The notes beneath the pieces are model-generated. The model was given only the letters and a program-made list of their open reading frames with translations. It was not told the DNA's origin and made no database searches. Position numbers and translations under genes: made by a program. Below are positions 1-5,948 of a stretch of 10,669 nucleotides of DNA, piece by piece (the stretch's first letter is position 1; every line of letters starts with the position of its first letter). The DNA is from Bacteroidia bacterium (lineage in GTDB: Bacteria; Bacteroidota; Bacteroidia; Flavobacteriales; Flavobacteriaceae), in NCBI GenBank assembly GCA_030425715.1, contig JAUIAA010000049.1:1-10669 (forward strand), given 5' to 3'.

Positions 1-1403
1 TCACCTGAGTAAATTAAATTTGCAGAGAATTGTGTAACCGCATGTGTTAATTCATGTGCTGTAATCCCTAGACCTACATACGGTGCATTGTTACCGTCAC
101 CAAATTGAGCCCAACCTCCTGTCCATGAGGCATTTGCTACATTTTCTCCTAAATGTGCCAAACCAAAAATAGTCATCCCTTCATTGTCTACACTATTTCT
201 ATCAAATTTATCGGTAAAATAATCAATTGTATTTTGCATACCCCAATGAATATCAATAGCAGCTTCGTCTCGATTTTCATTGTGTAAGTCATCCCAAATA
301 TTATCTTCATCTATAAAATCGGTAATAACTTCATCTGCTGGAAAATCGGCATGATTCATGTTTAACGTATAAACAGGCACTTGGTACTTACCTTGTAAGC
401 CCTCTAATCGGTATCCATCAGCATATTGCTCCGTGTTAAAAGTTACTTCACCAGCATATCTACTTTTTCCTTTACCATGTACTTGTGTATCTCTCTGTAA
501 GTCTATTGTTAAGATAACTTTACCTGAATTAGCATCTACATATATAGTTTGACTGGTTTGCGGATTTGTAGCGTAAACATCAAATTTCCATGCCAAATGA
601 TATACCTTTAATTCTGGTGCAAAATTTGGTCCAACAAATACTAAATCACCTGCAGGTTTTTCACTAATATCTTTTCTAACTAAAGAAGATAGTTTTTCAC
701 TTTCCCACAAATATTGTTTTGCATTCACACTTTTTAATGCGTTATCTAAAGCTACTTGTGCATTAACTTTATAGTTTGTATTCGTGTTTAGCTTATCTGT
801 GGTAAATCCAAATGCTTCAATTTTGTTTTTACTTTCTCTAACTTTATAAATAGCTCCTTCAACGGGCACTGCATCATGTGTTTGTTGATAAGTAACTACT
901 GTACGACCATATTTGTTTGAAGTAGATTGTAATTGCATATTATCTGCCTTATTTAATTTAAAGGCTTCCTTTTTTACTTCAAAAATATTATTTACAGTAA
1001 GGTTAGCAGATTTTTTAAAGACCTTAACATTTGTGCCTGTCGTATCTTGAGGATTGGTATTACTATTATAATAATCCCCATTTTGTTTTAGTAAATCTTG
1101 ACTTTCAGTTATTTGATATTGCAACATTTCACTATCTTTTTGAGATAATTCTGTTGCATTTTTTGGTACAGACACCTCTTTTGGCATAATACCATTTACA
1201 CTGTTTGTACTATTTATACCTACTTTGTTTTGCACCGCAGTAGGGTTTTGTTTTTTAACCTGTTTTGTAGTAGGTGCTACTACAGCTGTTGGTAAATTAC
1301 TTGGCTGTTGTTTTGGAAACGGAGTCTGTGCTATTCCAGACGAACAGACTAAGAAACTGATTAAAAACAGCAAAGAACTTAACTTAATGTAATTGTGTTT
1401 CAT
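1..1403 (-). CDS. Secreted M4 (thermolysin-like) zinc metalloprotease, N-terminal part, cut by window edge
   Basis: An open frame starts at the ATG at 1403 and reads 467 codons leftward without a stop to base 1. Residues 1-25 look like a Sec signal peptide: Lys near the start, a hydrophobic stretch LSSLLFLISFLVC, and likely cleavage after GIA. Residues 26-80 are a Gln/Pro/Thr/Asn-rich linker. Residues about 130-200 resemble the fungalysin/thermolysin propeptide (YGRTVVTYQQTHDAVPVEGA). Residues about 210-300 resemble a PepSY segment ending in YVDANSGKV. The catalytic domain follows, with IDIHWGMQNTIDYF at 383-396 and the zinc motif HELTH at 450-454 (His450 and His454 would bind zinc, Glu451 would be the catalytic base). 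In this family the third zinc ligand, a Glu in an ESGA/NEA context, lies about 20 residues further on, so it falls just outside the window. A C-terminal sorting domain cannot be judged. The product is an exported endopeptidase, presumably made as a zymogen. No TAnnTTTG element or Shine-Dalgarno was found upstream. The family call is very secure; the physiological role is unknown. Confidence 0.95.
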   Translation of the reverse strand, partial: MKHNYIKLSSLLFLISFLVCSSGIAQTPFPKQQPSNLPTAVVAPTTKQVKKQNPTAVQNKVGINSTNSVNGIMPKEVSVPKNATELSQKDSEMLQYQITESQDLLKQNGDYYNSNTNPQDTTGTNVKVFKKSANLTVNNIFEVKKEAFKLNKADNMQLQSTSNKYGRTVVTYQQTHDAVPVEGAIYKVRESKNKIEAFGFTTDKLNTNTNYKVNAQVALDNALKSVNAKQYLWESEKLSSLVRKDISEKPAGDLVFVGPNFAPELKVYHLAWKFDVYATNPQTSQTIYVDANSGKVILTIDLQRDTQVHGKGKSRYAGEVTFNTEQYADGYRLEGLQGKYQVPVYTLNMNHADFPADEVITDFIDEDNIWDDLHNENRDEAAIDIHWGMQNTIDYFTDKFDRNSVDNEGMTIFGLAHLGENVANASWTGGWAQFGDGNNAPYVGLGITAHELTHAVTQFSANLIYSG

Positions 1404-1806
1404 TTTTAGAGATTATTTATATTAATACTTGAGTTTAGTTTAGGTTGACTTTTAAACTTTATTTTTTTGGTTTAACCATCTTTAATATTAAATAGCTCAC
1501 TTCTTTGTTTGGTCTTTTACCTCTCCTTTTGTAAGCTTATCTACAATTTTAGTAAGCGCATTCTTTTTAGTTTGGGTGTCTTTTAAAAGCTGCTCTAATA
1601 TTGTTGACGATTTCGTGTGTTTTTTTTCATTCATTTATAAAATAATTACCTTATAAGTCAGTAGCGAAACTAATTTAACCATGTGCAGTTTAAAAATAAA
1701 GCAGTACAACAAAAACACTTAAGGCATTAAATAGTACATTTATTTAACACTCAATTTATGTTATTTGTTTGATTTTTAAATTATTAGTGTGTTTAGCAAA
1801 TTTGAA
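1404..1806. other. 403-bp interval without a recognised gene
   Basis: This AT-rich stretch separates the M4 protease start from the end of the TPR regulator gene. On the minus strand it contains one plausible small ORF (1497-1634, listed separately). It also contains a short perfect palindrome, TTTAATATTAAA at 1481-1492, just after that ORF's stop, and the palindrome CAAATTTG at 1797-1804, just after the regulator's stop. No TAnnTTTG promoter element was seen on the minus strand and no GC-rich hairpin followed by a T run was seen, so the protease promoter and the regulator terminator remain unassigned. The plus strand shows only trivial ORFs. Confidence 0.6.
1497..1634 (-). CDS. Possible small lysine-rich protein (45 aa), unknown function
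   Basis: The ATG at 1634 opens a frame of 45 codons ending in TGA at 1497-1499. The product starts MNEKKHTKSSTILEQLL and ends GEVKDQTKK. Twelve of 45 residues are Lys, there are no aromatic residues or Cys, and the middle (about residues 11-36) could form an amphipathic helix with Leu/Ile/Val spaced three to four apart. There is no signal peptide or membrane segment. An AAGG stretch lies about 14 nt before the ATG, which is too far for a convincing Shine-Dalgarno, and no TAnnTTTG promoter was seen. It lies between the TPR regulator and the M4 protease, in the same orientation as both. I do not recognise the family. The evidence for a real gene is an intact frame with protein-like composition in an otherwise empty gap; it could be chance, since ORFs this short occur at random, though less often in AT-rich DNA. 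Confidence 0.4.
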   Translation of the reverse strand: MNEKKHTKSSTILEQLLKDTQTKKNALTKIVDKLTKGEVKDQTKK

Positions 1807-3426
1807 TTAATTGCCAGAAAATGAATTGAGGTATGTAGATATGTTAACTTTTTCGTTAGTTAACTCTAGTTTTTTACGCAGTCTGGTACGGGCATTTTCA
1901 ACCGATTTAAATGATTGACCCGTAATTTGAGAGATTTCTTTAGTTGTTAAATCTAAGTATAGTAAGGCACAAAGTCTTCGGTCTTTAGGTGTTAAATCTG
2001 GGTGGTTTTCACGTAATTTATTAAAAAAGGATTCGTGCACTTGCTCAAAACTTAATTCAAATTCCTTCCAGATATCTGTGTTTAAGTCTCTTTGCAAGCG
2101 TTTTAATATAAAATCAATAGCTTGCTGGGTTTCTTTTTTAACCGCTTTACGCTTAATGGCTTTTAAATCGTTCAAAATTTCATTGATGCTATCAGTTCTA
2201 TGCATCTCGGTCATTGCCTTACCAATTAGAACTTTATTTTTTGTTTTTAAACTTTCGCTTAACTCTATTTGCTTGACTTTTAACTTTTCTTGTTCTAAAA
2301 GGTTTTTGATATTTTTATTTCTGTATTTCACCATTAAAATAAAGGTTACCAAAATCCCTACTACTAAAATTAAACCTGCTATATAATATTTAAAGTGTTG
2401 CTTTTCTTCATTTAATGCTCTAATTTCTGTTCTAACTTTATATTCTTCTTCTAATTTAATCCGTTCTATATTTACTGCTTTTTCTTCTATATTAATACTA
2501 TCACTAATGGTATTGTATTTTTGAAAGTACTTAACCGCATTTTTATAGTCTTGTATGCTGTCATAGGCTCTATATAAAATTTTTGAAAGTTTTTGAGTCG
2601 TAAAACTATAAGGAAAATTCTTATGTAAATGCAATGCTTTAGTTGCATAGGTAATTACGCTGTCATACTTTTTCTCTTGCAAATTATATTGGGCATACGA
2701 ATAAAAAACAAAGGATTTTAAGGAAGGCTTTGTAGTAGTGTCTATTTTTGAAAAAGCTTTTTTAAAAAACGCATTAGCCTTAGAGGATTCATTTTTTAAA
2801 GTATATGTTCTACCTAAATTTGTATAGATATAGACGTTTAGTGTGTTATCATTTAAATTTTGGTTAATTTCATTTGCTTTTTTATAGTAGTATAAAGACG
2901 AATCTGTATTTTTTTCAAGATAAATAGTACCAATGTTATTAAGAATTTTCACGAGCTGAATGGCATCTTTATTACTTTTTTGGTAATTATAAACGTGTAA
3001 AAAATACTCTAAGGCTTTTTCTTTGTTCTTATTTTGGGCATAGATAATAGCTAAATTATTTTCAACCCGCATTGCTTCCTTTTTATTACCCAAACCTTTA
3101 TATATTTCAAGTGCCTTTAGGTAATAATCCAAAGCAATATCAAATGCATCCTTTGAGGAATATATTGAGGCTACAGTACTATATAACGAAGCTAAATCCT
3201 GTTGCGTGCTAGAAGTTTTTAGAGCTTCTTTTTCGGCAAGTTCTAAATACTTTACTGCCCTATCCCAATCTGTATCTTTAAGCGCTAGAGCAATTTTCTT
3301 ACTTAACTCAATTTTTAAATGCCGATCATTAGTTAAGTTTAAGCTGTCGATCAAAACTTCTGGCGTGGATTGAGCAAAGCTGTAAAGAGAAAAAAAATAA
3401 AGAATGATTTTTAGTTTTCTGGGCAT
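1807..3426 (-). CDS. TPR protein with one TM helix and C-terminal LuxR-like HTH (membrane-tethered regulator)
   Basis: The product is 539 residues when started at the ATG at 3426. That start gives a clear signal peptide or anchor, MPRKLKIILYFFSLYSFAQ. The frame extends upstream only to a TTG at 3471, which would put 15 non-signal-like residues in front and would lie upstream of a candidate promoter. Residues about 50-315 hold several tetratricopeptide repeats (for example IALDYYLKALEIYKGLGN and KALEYFLHVYNYQ). Residues about 345-364 are one transmembrane helix, YYIAGLILVVGILVTFILMV, followed by a charged coiled coil. Residues 479-520 are a LuxR/GerE-type helix-turn-helix (LTPKDRRLCALLYLDLTTKE, then a recognition helix around SVENARTRLRKKL). 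The topology implies periplasmic TPRs sensing a partner and a cytoplasmic DNA-binding end held at the membrane. No receiver or kinase domain is present. This architecture is common in Bacteroidota. Target genes are unknown; the downstream M4 protease and small ORF are candidates only by position. Architecture is certain, regulation is inferred. Confidence 0.9.
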   Translation of the reverse strand: MPRKLKIILYFFSLYSFAQSTPEVLIDSLNLTNDRHLKIELSKKIALALKDTDWDRAVKYLELAEKEALKTSSTQQDLASLYSTVASIYSSKDAFDIALDYYLKALEIYKGLGNKKEAMRVENNLAIIYAQNKNKEKALEYFLHVYNYQKSNKDAIQLVKILNNIGTIYLEKNTDSSLYYYKKANEINQNLNDNTLNVYIYTNLGRTYTLKNESSKANAFFKKAFSKIDTTTKPSLKSFVFYSYAQYNLQEKKYDSVITYATKALHLHKNFPYSFTTQKLSKILYRAYDSIQDYKNAVKYFQKYNTISDSINIEEKAVNIERIKLEEEYKVRTEIRALNEEKQHFKYYIAGLILVVGILVTFILMVKYRNKNIKNLLEQEKLKVKQIELSESLKTKNKVLIGKAMTEMHRTDSINEILNDLKAIKRKAVKKETQQAIDFILKRLQRDLNTDIWKEFELSFEQVHESFFNKLRENHPDLTPKDRRLCALLYLDLTTKEISQITGQSFKSVENARTRLRKKLELTNEKVNISTYLNSFSGN

Positions 3427-3446
3427 TTTTGGTAAAATAAAGTTCT

Positions 3447-3454
3447 CAAATGTA
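3447..3454 (-). promoter_or_regulatory. Candidate -7 element (TACATTTG) for the TPR regulator gene
   Basis: The minus strand reads TACATTTG here, a full match to the Bacteroidota -7 consensus TAnnTTTG, 20 nt upstream of the ATG at 3426. Transcription would start near 3443, giving a leader of about 17 nt. No good -33 TTTG is correctly spaced: the nearest TTTTGG is only about 14 nt upstream, where 17-23 is usual. The element lies inside the frame extension from the TTG at 3471, which favours the ATG start. Confidence 0.5.
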
Positions 3455-3518
3455 TTGAAAATTAATGCCAAAATAAAAGTTTAAATTAATTCTTAAATAT
3501 TTAATAAAAAATGAAACC

Positions 3519-4565
3519 TTATTTAAAAATAGAAAAATCAAAGTTTTGTTTTGCTTCTTTACCGTAATTTACAAATCCTGAATATTGGCGTAAAGCATTT
3601 AATAATACATAATTAAAATCGTCTTGTTTACAAAATGGGGCGATTTTTTTATACGCTAAATATTCTGCCAAATACTCTTGCTCAAACTGGCCAGGTGTCG
3701 GAATAAAAAAAGCTTTTGCTCTTAATTTATACAAATCCATAATGGTGGAATAGCCTGGTCTTGAGATTACTACTTTACTTTGACTTATTGCTTTTTGTAA
3801 TTCATCGCACAACATAAAATTGCAAAAAAGAATATTTTTATTGGCGCTTTGGTTTTGCATCTTCTCAACAAGACCTCTTACGAACAGTATTTTTTCTTTT
3901 CTGTTTTTTAACTCTTTGATTAGCTTATCTTCCAACAATGTTCTCTGTGGTTCTGGGCCAGATAATAGCACTAATATATCATATTTTTTATCCTCCTCTT
4001 GATGGTTCAACCTACTTAAAGGTTCAATAAATTTTACAGGAAAATCTACTTTAATATCGTGAGAAAGTTTACCGCTTAAGTTTTTTTGTCCCTTAAAATC
4101 AGGCACCCAACATGCCGTAAATTTTTTTATAATTTTTTGGTGTAATTTACTGGTAATCATAGTTGTGCTTCCTGAGAATACTCTAATTTGATGCGTAATA
4201 TAAACAGAAGGCACTTTAGTAGTATATGCTCCAAATCGGTTATCAGAAATAATTCCAGTAGCCTTTTCTTTAGCAACAATTTTAGCAATTATTTTACGCT
4301 CTTTTTTAACGGTCTTTACTATTCTTGGTAAGTTCAAAAACAAGCCCCATTTTAAAGATTTGTTTTTTGTATATTGAATTCCATAAGTAGGTAACTCGTA
4401 TGTTGTTAAGTGAGGAAATTCTTTTTGTAGCAGTAACAAAGCTGCGCCATCGCTGGCAATTATTGGTATGCAATTATTATTTTGTAAAGCTTTAATTATT
4501 GGAATACAACGTGTTGCGTGACCCAAACCCCAGTTTAATGGTGCAACAATTATTTTCCTCATCAT
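3519..4565 (-). CDS. GT28/MurG-like glycosyltransferase family protein
   Basis: The product is 348 residues, starting MMRKIIVAPLNWGLGHATR. It has the two-lobed GT-B layout. The N-terminal lobe carries NWGLGHATR (11-19), a glycine loop like that of MurG and related UDP-sugar transferases. The C-terminal lobe starts near the ILVLLSGPEPQR strand. It contains ISRPGYSTIMDL (267-278) and IPTPGQFEQEYLA (288-300), which correspond to the nucleotide-sugar binding region of GT28 enzymes (in MurG, an SRxGA-T and a PG-xEQ motif). There is no signal peptide or transmembrane segment, so it is cytoplasmic or membrane-peripheral. The true MurG motif set is not fully present, so donor and acceptor cannot be named. 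The gene starts 12 bp after purD and is surely co-transcribed with it. Two adjacent in-frame ATGs (4565 and 4562) could serve as start. No clear terminator follows. Confidence 0.85.
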   Translation of the reverse strand: MMRKIIVAPLNWGLGHATRCIPIIKALQNNNCIPIIASDGAALLLLQKEFPHLTTYELPTYGIQYTKNKSLKWGLFLNLPRIVKTVKKERKIIAKIVAKEKATGIISDNRFGAYTTKVPSVYITHQIRVFSGSTTMITSKLHQKIIKKFTACWVPDFKGQKNLSGKLSHDIKVDFPVKFIEPLSRLNHQEEDKKYDILVLLSGPEPQRTLLEDKLIKELKNRKEKILFVRGLVEKMQNQSANKNILFCNFMLCDELQKAISQSKVVISRPGYSTIMDLYKLRAKAFFIPTPGQFEQEYLAEYLAYKKIAPFCKQDDFNYVLLNALRQYSGFVNYGKEAKQNFDFSIFK

Positions 4566-4577
4566 TAGTAAATATTG

Positions 4578-5849
4578 TTATAAATCGAAACCTAAATCGC
4601 TTCGGAAATTCATTTTTTCAAAATGAATTTTTTCAATGTTTTGGTATGATTTTTTTAATGCGGATTTAAAATTATCTCCATAAGAAGTAACCGCTAAAAC
4701 TCTTCCTCCACTGGTTACTACCTTTCCGTTTTCTAATGTAGTCCCTGCATGAAACAAAATAGAATCTTCTACCATATCAAGTCCGTTTATTTCTTTTCCC
4801 TTTTCATAAGCCTCAGGATACCCACCTGAAACTAGCATTACGGTTGTAGCAGATCTTACATCTAATTCCAGTTTATATTGGTTTAATTTTTTAAAATAAG
4901 TTGCCAATAACAATTCTAAAAAGTCGGATTTAATTCTAGGTAAAACCACCTCTGTTTCTGGGTCTCCCATACGTACGTTGTACTCAATTACATAAGGTTC
5001 ATTATTTACTTTTATCAAGCCAATAAAAATAAATCCGATATACGGAATACCATCTTTTTGTAACCCTTCTACAGTTGGTTTAATTACCCTGTCTTCCACT
5101 TTTTTTAAAAAAACCTCATCGGCAAAAGGAACTGGTGAAATCGCTCCCATTCCTCCCGTATTTAAACCTGTATCTCCTTCTCCTATTCTCTTATAATCTT
5201 TGGCATTTGGCAGCACTACATAATCTTCACCATTGGTCAAAACAAAGGAACTCATTTCAATTCCGTCTAAAAACTCTTCAATCACCACTTTTGCGCTGGC
5301 ATCTCCAAATTTTTGGTGCTCCAACATCTCTTTCAATTCATTTTTAGCCTCTTCTAATTCATTTAATATCAAAACCCCTTTACCAGCAGCCAAACCATCT
5401 GCCTTAAGCACGTAAGGCGCTTTTAAAGTCTCTAAAAATTCAAATCCTTCTTGCAGATTATCTTTCGTAAAACTTTGGTATTTTGCTGTTGGAATTTGGT
5501 GACGATACATAAATTCTTTGGCAAATTCTTTACTACCTTCTAACTGGGCAGCATACCTTTGAGGACCAATTACAGGAATTTCTTTCAAGTCCTTATCCGT
5601 CAAGAAAAAATCGTGAATTCCGTGTACCAAAGGATCTTCAGGGCCTACCAATACCATATCTATTTTACGGCTTAAAACCTCTTGTTTTACAGCGTCAAAA
5701 TTGTTGATATTTAGATTTAGATTTTCTCCAATTTTAGCAGTTCCTGCATTTCCCGGAGCAATAAACAGTTTTCCTAAATGTTTGCTTTGTGCTAATTTCC
5801 AAGCAAATGCACACTCTCTACCGCCAGATCCTAATATAAGTACGTTCAT
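4578..5849 (-). CDS. purD: Phosphoribosylamine--glycine ligase (GAR synthetase)
   Basis: PurD makes glycinamide ribonucleotide from phosphoribosylamine, glycine and ATP, the second step of de novo purine synthesis, in the cytoplasm. The 423-residue length is typical. Residues 1-100 form the N-terminal domain, beginning MNVLILGSGGRECAFAW. The ATP-grasp region includes VLKADGLAAGKGVLI (147-161), VIEEFLDGIEMSSFVL (189-204), EGDTGLNTGGMGAISPVP (224-241) and the metal-binding NVRMGDPETEVVLPR (291-305). The C-terminal domain has the SGGYPEAYEKG and TSGGRVLAVT motifs. The usual GGREHA at the N-terminus reads GGRECA here, with Cys13 in place of the conserved His; the frame is otherwise intact. It is the first gene of a pair with the glycosyltransferase. 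A candidate promoter and a 10-bp inverted repeat lie in the 99 bp upstream. The ATG at 5849 gives the canonical N-terminus. Confidence 0.97.
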   Translation of the reverse strand: MNVLILGSGGRECAFAWKLAQSKHLGKLFIAPGNAGTAKIGENLNLNINNFDAVKQEVLSRKIDMVLVGPEDPLVHGIHDFFLTDKDLKEIPVIGPQRYAAQLEGSKEFAKEFMYRHQIPTAKYQSFTKDNLQEGFEFLETLKAPYVLKADGLAAGKGVLILNELEEAKNELKEMLEHQKFGDASAKVVIEEFLDGIEMSSFVLTNGEDYVVLPNAKDYKRIGEGDTGLNTGGMGAISPVPFADEVFLKKVEDRVIKPTVEGLQKDGIPYIGFIFIGLIKVNNEPYVIEYNVRMGDPETEVVLPRIKSDFLELLLATYFKKLNQYKLELDVRSATTVMLVSGGYPEAYEKGKEINGLDMVEDSILFHAGTTLENGKVVTSGGRVLAVTSYGDNFKSALKKSYQNIEKIHFEKMNFRSDLGFDL

Positions 5850-5872
5850 GAAGTTTTTTCAATTTTAAGATG

Positions 5873-5880
5873 CAAAAATA
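5873..5880 (-). promoter_or_regulatory. Candidate -7 element (TATTTTTG) for purD
   Basis: The minus strand reads TATTTTTG, a full match to TAnnTTTG, 23 nt before the purD ATG. The predicted transcript would start near 5869 with a leader of about 20 nt. The -33 region reads GGGTTT at roughly the right distance (about 20 nt), which is a weak match. The element lies 7 bp from the near arm of the inverted repeat at 5888-5918. In AT-rich DNA such matches occur by chance, so this is a moderate call. Confidence 0.45.
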
Positions 5881-5887
5881 AGCTTTT

Positions 5888-5918
5888 TATCTCGTTATTT
5901 AAACCCAGTAACGAGATA
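5888..5918. repeat. 10-bp perfect inverted repeat with 11-nt spacer (operator or hairpin)
   Basis: The arms TATCTCGTTA (5888-5897) and TAACGAGATA (5909-5918) are perfectly complementary around the spacer TTTAAACCCAG. The repeat lies between the stop of the 557-residue gene (5949) and the purD start, just upstream of the candidate purD -7 box and overlapping its -33 region. As RNA from the minus strand it could fold into a hairpin, but the next bases are AAAAAGC rather than a U run, so it does not look like a standard intrinsic terminator. Its position suits an operator at purD. Which of these it is cannot be settled from sequence alone. Confidence 0.55.
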
Positions 5919-5948
5919 TCCTAAAATTAAAACAATGAGTAAATTTTC

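Noticed and set aside
1329..1403. Lipoprotein signal at Cys20 of the M4 protease
   Set aside because: The residue before the Cys is Val, not Gly/Ala/Ser, so the lipobox is poor. A signal peptidase I site after GIA fits better.
1481..1492. Perfect palindrome TTTAATATTAAA after the small ORF
   Set aside because: Short pure A/T palindromes are expected by chance in DNA this AT-rich; it has no GC pairs to make a stable hairpin and no following T run.
2078..2386. 102-codon plus-strand ORF with hydrophobic stretches
   Set aside because: It is antisense to the TPR regulator; its hydrophobicity is what antisense of charged coiled-coil codons produces. There is no promoter or family match.
3427..3471. 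Upstream TTG start that would lengthen the TPR regulator by 15 residues
   Set aside because: The ATG at 3426 gives a proper signal peptide, and a TACATTTG promoter element lies inside the proposed extension, so the extension is probably not even transcribed.
3493..3504. Perfect palindrome TTAAATATTTAA after the glycosyltransferase gene
   Set aside because: It is A/T only and has no loop, so it is too weak for a terminator and not distinctive enough for an operator.
5881..5918. Intrinsic terminator for the 557-aa gene at the inverted repeat
   Set aside because: On the minus strand the repeat is followed by AAAAAGC instead of a U run, and the stem has only three GC pairs. It is kept as an inverted repeat rather than called a terminator.
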